Assembly (NCBI GenBank): GCA_903819605.1
Contig: CAIJEA010000049.1
Location: 1-7,937, forward strand
Reading direction: 5' to 3'
Length of the DNA: 7,937 nt
Source: an uncultured cyanobacterium
GTDB taxonomy: Bacteria > Cyanobacteriota > Cyanobacteriia > Pseudanabaenales > Pseudanabaenaceae
Shown: positions 5,712-7,937 of the stretch, piece after piece
Numbering within the stretch: position 1 is the stretch's first letter
Layout: each line of letters opens with the position of its first letter
Notes under the pieces: generated by a model
Database searches by the model: none
The model's input: only the letters and a program-made list of their open reading frames with translations
What the model was told of the DNA's origin: nothing
Program-made: the position numbers and the translations under genes

Positions 5712-6254
5712 ATGACATCAGAGCCACCTTCAGACATCACACAGATAAACCGTATTGTAAATTCTCCCTATCGTTCCGCAGTCGATATTAATGATGATAA
5801 TTTAGACAAATTTCATGCTTGGACTGGTTATAACACGCACACAGACATGAGTAGCAATACAAAATTTCAAATGCGTGATTTTCATATCGATTTAGGCATG
5901 GCTGTGATTGGTTTTGGTGTACTATGTGGCTGGGAATTGCGATCGCGCAAAATTGATTTCAAAGGCAAAACTCATATCATTTATGAGTTAAGGGGCGAGA
6001 CCGATCCGCAAGTTGTGCCAATGTTACGTCAAAACTGTAGTGATGAAATGGCAACATTTCTGCATAGTCGCTTAATTCGGACTTTAGACTTTTTACGTTC
6101 TTGCTCGAAGTTTTCTGGTATTCCTCACGTTCATATCATTTCTATTCGTAATCACTATGTCATGAGTGCGGTGTGGCGACCCTATCAAAATAAAATTTGG
6201 ATGGTTCCGATTGACCAGATTGAAGGATTATCTTTTTCTAACCATTTAATCTAA
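5712..6254 (+). CDS. Hypothetical protein of unknown family, 180 residues
   Basis: I do not recognise this protein. It begins MTSEPPSDITQ and has a polar, probably flexible first 30 residues. Next comes an aromatic- and histidine-rich stretch (KFHAWTGYNTHTDM), a hydrophobic stretch around residues 59-75 (IDLGMAVIGFGVLCGWEL) that is too short and flanked wrongly for a confident membrane helix, and a C-terminal half with further histidines (IPHVHIISIRNHYVMSAVW). Tryptophans and histidines are unusually frequent, which could mean metal or ligand binding, though no known motif is visible. Three cysteines are scattered (Cys72, Cys108 and one near 131). The start at ATG 5712 follows a weak CGAGACAAGT. 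HIP1 at 5939 and a long open frame support a resident cyanobacterial gene. It is followed 44 bp later by rsmD on the same strand, so the two may be co-transcribed. Confidence 0.75.
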   Translation: MTSEPPSDITQINRIVNSPYRSAVDINDDNLDKFHAWTGYNTHTDMSSNTKFQMRDFHIDLGMAVIGFGVLCGWELRSRKIDFKGKTHIIYELRGETDPQVVPMLRQNCSDEMATFLHSRLIRTLDFLRSCSKFSGIPHVHIISIRNHYVMSAVWRPYQNKIWMVPIDQIEGLSFSNHLI

Positions 6255-6287
6255 GTAAGGAAGGTATGTAGCGCCATCTTTACTTAG
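6251..6287 (+). promoter_or_regulatory. Hairpin with strong SD and AUG-UAG start-stop in its loop, rsmD leader
   Basis: CTAAGTAA (6251-6258) pairs perfectly with TTACTTAG (6280-6287), enclosing 21 nt. The left arm includes the stop codon of the preceding gene. From the arm's last two bases into the loop runs AAGGAAGG (6257-6264), the best Shine-Dalgarno match near rsmD. It is followed by ATG (6266-6268) and immediately TAG (6269-6271), in frame with rsmD whose ATG is 33 nt downstream. There is no T-run, so this is not a normal terminator. A role in coupling or controlling rsmD translation is inferred. Confidence 0.4.
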
Positions 6288-6298
6288 TGGATTTCATT

Positions 6299-6835
6299 AT
6301 GACTATTCGTATCAACGGCGCACGCGCGATCAAAACCTCCACTGACCTATCGATTCGCCCAACCGCTAGTAAGGTTAGGGCGGCAGTTTTCAATATTTTG
6401 CAAACTCGCATCAAGGGAGCAAATTGGTTAGATATTTGTGCTGGTTCGGGGGCGATGGGCGCAGAAGCATTAGTAAGAGGTGCGTCAAATATTGTAGGTC
6501 TAGAACTATCGGCGATCGCTTGTCAGATTGTGAACGAAAACTGGCAAAAATTCGCGAAGTCAGATCAAACTTTTCAAGTCATTAAGGGCGATGCAGTCAA
6601 AACATTGCGGAAATTGCAGCCCCAATATTTCGATCTCGTCTATTTCGATCCTCCCTACCAAAGCGAGCTTTATCAACCAGTACTTACATCTTTATCGCTT
6701 TTGCTTAAAGATAATGCTCTAGTGATTGCCGAATGCGATCGCTTACGTCCTCTTCCTGATGTAGTGGGCGATCTCGTCTGTTGCGATCGCCGCCAATATG
6801 GACAAACGGCTTTAGTTTTCTACGAGAAAGAATAG
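6299..6835 (+). CDS. rsmD: 16S rRNA (guanine(966)-N(2))-methyltransferase RsmD
   Basis: RsmD uses S-adenosylmethionine to methylate N2 of G966 (E. coli numbering) in 16S rRNA during small-subunit assembly. The 178-residue product has the family order: N-terminal RINGARAIKT and RPTASKVRAAVFNIL, SAM-binding motif I DICAGSGAMGAEAL (residues 45-58), an acidic strand end (VGLELS), GDAVKTL, and the catalytic DPPY motif (117-120) inside FDLVYFDPPYQ. The C-terminal YGQTALVFYEKE is also typical. I chose ATG 6299 (MTIRING) because family homology starts there; the frame opens at GTG 6287 and would add only MDFI. The Shine-Dalgarno-like AAGGAAGG lies 34 nt upstream, too far for ordinary use. It probably shares a transcript with the unknown gene before it. 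Confidence 0.95.
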   Translation: MTIRINGARAIKTSTDLSIRPTASKVRAAVFNILQTRIKGANWLDICAGSGAMGAEALVRGASNIVGLELSAIACQIVNENWQKFAKSDQTFQVIKGDAVKTLRKLQPQYFDLVYFDPPYQSELYQPVLTSLSLLLKDNALVIAECDRLRPLPDVVGDLVCCDRRQYGQTALVFYEKE

Positions 6836-6883
6836 AGTCAACTCTAAGCATGATGACGATTTCGATATATCACTTTAAAATTA

Positions 6884-6976
6884 TAGGACTGACGCAAAAA
6901 TGACATAAAACCCGCATTTTATCGTAGGGGCAATTCATGAATTGCCCCTACATTTGGTTATTTTGCGGAAGTCCTA
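6884..6976. mobile_element. MITE-like element, about 93 bp, non-coding
   Basis: The outer ends TAGGACTGACGCAAAA (6884-6899) and TTTTGCGGAAGTCCTA (6961-6976) are inverted repeats matching at 14 of 16 positions. Between them sits a perfect 28-bp palindrome and no coding capacity. If the terminal repeats begin at GGACT, both ends are flanked by TA, as expected for insertion of an IS630/Tc1-mariner-type element into a TA dinucleotide. The family link is inference; the nested inverted repeats are seen directly. It sits in the spacer between rsmD and the hydrolase gene and disrupts neither. Confidence 0.7.
6924..6951. repeat. Perfect 28-bp palindrome inside the MITE-like element
   Basis: The half-site GTAGGGGCAATTCA (6924-6937) is followed directly by its exact reverse complement (6938-6951). 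GTAGGGGC/GCCCCTAC palindromes are a recurring form of cyanobacterial intergenic repeat, as I recall them. In RNA it would form a stable hairpin between rsmD and the downstream gene and might help end or protect the rsmD transcript, although no T-run follows. Confidence 0.8.
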
Positions 6977-7034
6977 AATTACTAAAAATCGTCAACAAAT
7001 CAAAAATCATCTATTTCACCAAAGAGCCACCGTC

Positions 7035-7928
7035 GTGCTAACCACAGAAAATCCCGAAACTCTTGATCGCCATCTATCTCCATTCCAAACATGGATTTGG
7101 AAAGAGCATAAAATCCAATATTCTGTAACTGGTACAGGTACACCTCTAGTTTTGATTCATGGATTTGGCGCATCGATTGGACATTGGAAAAAGAATATTC
7201 CTGCGTTTGCGGAGGCTGGATATCAAGTGTTTGCGATCGATTTGCTAGGTTTTGGTGGTTCCGCTAAACCTGCTCTCGATTATTCCCTAGAACTTTGGGA
7301 AGAACTGATTAAGGATTTCCATCAAGAATTTGTGCAGCAACCAGCTATCTTTATTGGTAATTCCATTGGTGCTTTGCTAGCCCTAATGGTGGTGACAGAT
7401 TCTCCTGAAATTGCGATCGGGGCAGTCTTGCTCAATGCCGCAGGTGGCTTAAATCATCGTCCTGAAGAATTGAATTTGCCCTTGCGCTTAGTAATGGGTG
7501 CTTTTGCGAAATTAGTTAGCTCTGAGGTGACGGGTAAATTTGTATTTAACCAAGTTCGGAAAAAGCGGAATATTCGCAATTCCCTCCGTCAGGTTTATCG
7601 TAATCATCAGGCGATCGACGATGAGTTAGTGGATATGCTCTATCAGCCATCCTGTGACGAAGGTGCACAAAAGGTTTTTGCTTCGATTTTGACGGCTCCT
7701 GCTGGCCCTCGAACTTCCGATCTCTTAGCTAAGGTTGAGAAGCCTCTATTAGTACTTTGGGGCGATGCCGATCCTTGGACTCCGATTAATGGAGCGAAGG
7801 TTTATGAAGATGCAAGTAAGAATAAAGATATTCAAGTGATCCCTATTCCCAATACAGGGCATTGTCCTCATGACGATCGTCCTGAGATAGTGAATGCTCT
7901 GGTAATTCATTGGTTACAGAAGCTATAG
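7035..7928 (+). CDS. Alpha/beta hydrolase, pheophytinase / chlorophyll dephytylase-like
   Basis: This 297-residue alpha/beta hydrolase has the oxyanion motif HGFGAS (42-47), IDLLGFGGSAKP (69-80), nucleophile elbow GNSIGA (108-113, Ser110), catalytic acid in WGDADPWTP (Asp246 by the GxxD pattern) and histidine in TGHCPHDDRPEIVN (His276). The GHCPHD signature, the DPWTP acid loop and the length resemble plant pheophytinase and its cyanobacterial relatives, which hydrolyse the phytol ester of chlorophyll derivatives. Substrate is inferred, and a general esterase or epoxide hydrolase cannot be excluded. There is no signal peptide, so it is probably cytosolic or thylakoid-associated on the inner side. 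The start is GTG 7035-7037, with only a weak AAAGAG 10 nt before it. The MITE-like element lies about 60 bp upstream, so its promoter must lie in or near that element or be read through from rsmD. The stop is 9 bp from the window end. Confidence 0.85.
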   Translation: MLTTENPETLDRHLSPFQTWIWKEHKIQYSVTGTGTPLVLIHGFGASIGHWKKNIPAFAEAGYQVFAIDLLGFGGSAKPALDYSLELWEELIKDFHQEFVQQPAIFIGNSIGALLALMVVTDSPEIAIGAVLLNAAGGLNHRPEELNLPLRLVMGAFAKLVSSEVTGKFVFNQVRKKRNIRNSLRQVYRNHQAIDDELVDMLYQPSCDEGAQKVFASILTAPAGPRTSDLLAKVEKPLLVLWGDADPWTPINGAKVYEDASKNKDIQVIPIPNTGHCPHDDRPEIVNALVIHWLQKL

Positions 7929-7937
7929 CAAAAAAAA

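Noticed and set aside
6833..6846. TAGAGT-CA-ACTCTA inverted repeat at the rsmD stop, considered as a terminator
   Set aside because: The stem is only 6 bp with a 2-nt spacer, AT-rich, and not followed by a T-run.
1..7937. Defence system, toxin-antitoxin pair, CRISPR or prophage
   Set aside because: No nuclease, helicase, transposase, integrase, repeat-spacer array or paired small genes are visible. The content is housekeeping plus a few unknown proteins.

Overview
The window reads as chromosomal DNA of a cyanobacterium. The evidence is at least 18 copies of the octamer GCGATCGC (HIP1, the over-represented cyanobacterial palindrome), moderate to low GC, AT-rich intergenic DNA, starts that mostly lack Shine-Dalgarno sites, and gene content that fits phototrophs (MenH for phylloquinone and a pheophytinase-like hydrolase). 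The repeat style resembles Pseudanabaena-type genomes, but that is an impression from memory and not a demonstrated assignment. I see no tRNA, rRNA, CRISPR array, prophage or complete insertion sequence.

Layout. Positions 15-884 (-) encode MenH. It is divergent, with only 21 bp between start codons, from a 250-residue protein made of a 20-residue cap and ten 23-residue leucine-rich repeats (906-1658, +). A gene-free stretch (1659-2023) follows, holding a 16-bp-stem palindrome, a strong intrinsic terminator and a 14-bp tandem duplication. A 66-residue small protein lies at 2024-2224 (-). QueA (2433-3491, +), the queuosine enzyme, converges on a probable two-gene minus-strand operon: a two-TM potassium channel with an RCK domain (4372-5475), then a protein that looks like arginyl-tRNA synthetase without its catalytic core (3521-4336). 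Across a 236-bp AT-rich divergent spacer comes an unrecognised 180-residue protein (5712-6254, +), probably co-transcribed with rsmD (6299-6835, +), which methylates 16S rRNA. A short MITE-like element with a perfect 28-bp central palindrome (6884-6976) separates rsmD from a pheophytinase-like alpha/beta hydrolase (7035-7928, +).

How the genes relate. This is mostly a housekeeping neighbourhood. Three products touch translation (QueA, RsmD and the ArgS-like fragment protein). Two alpha/beta hydrolases plausibly serve phototrophic cofactors. No single pathway unites the window. The most promising leads are the conserved-looking ArgS-derived protein lacking the aminoacylation core and its pairing with an RCK potassium channel, the unknown 180-residue protein, the start-stop codon pair with a strong ribosome-binding sequence inside a hairpin before rsmD, and the repeat elements. 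I did not find convincing evidence of a wholly new multi-gene system.
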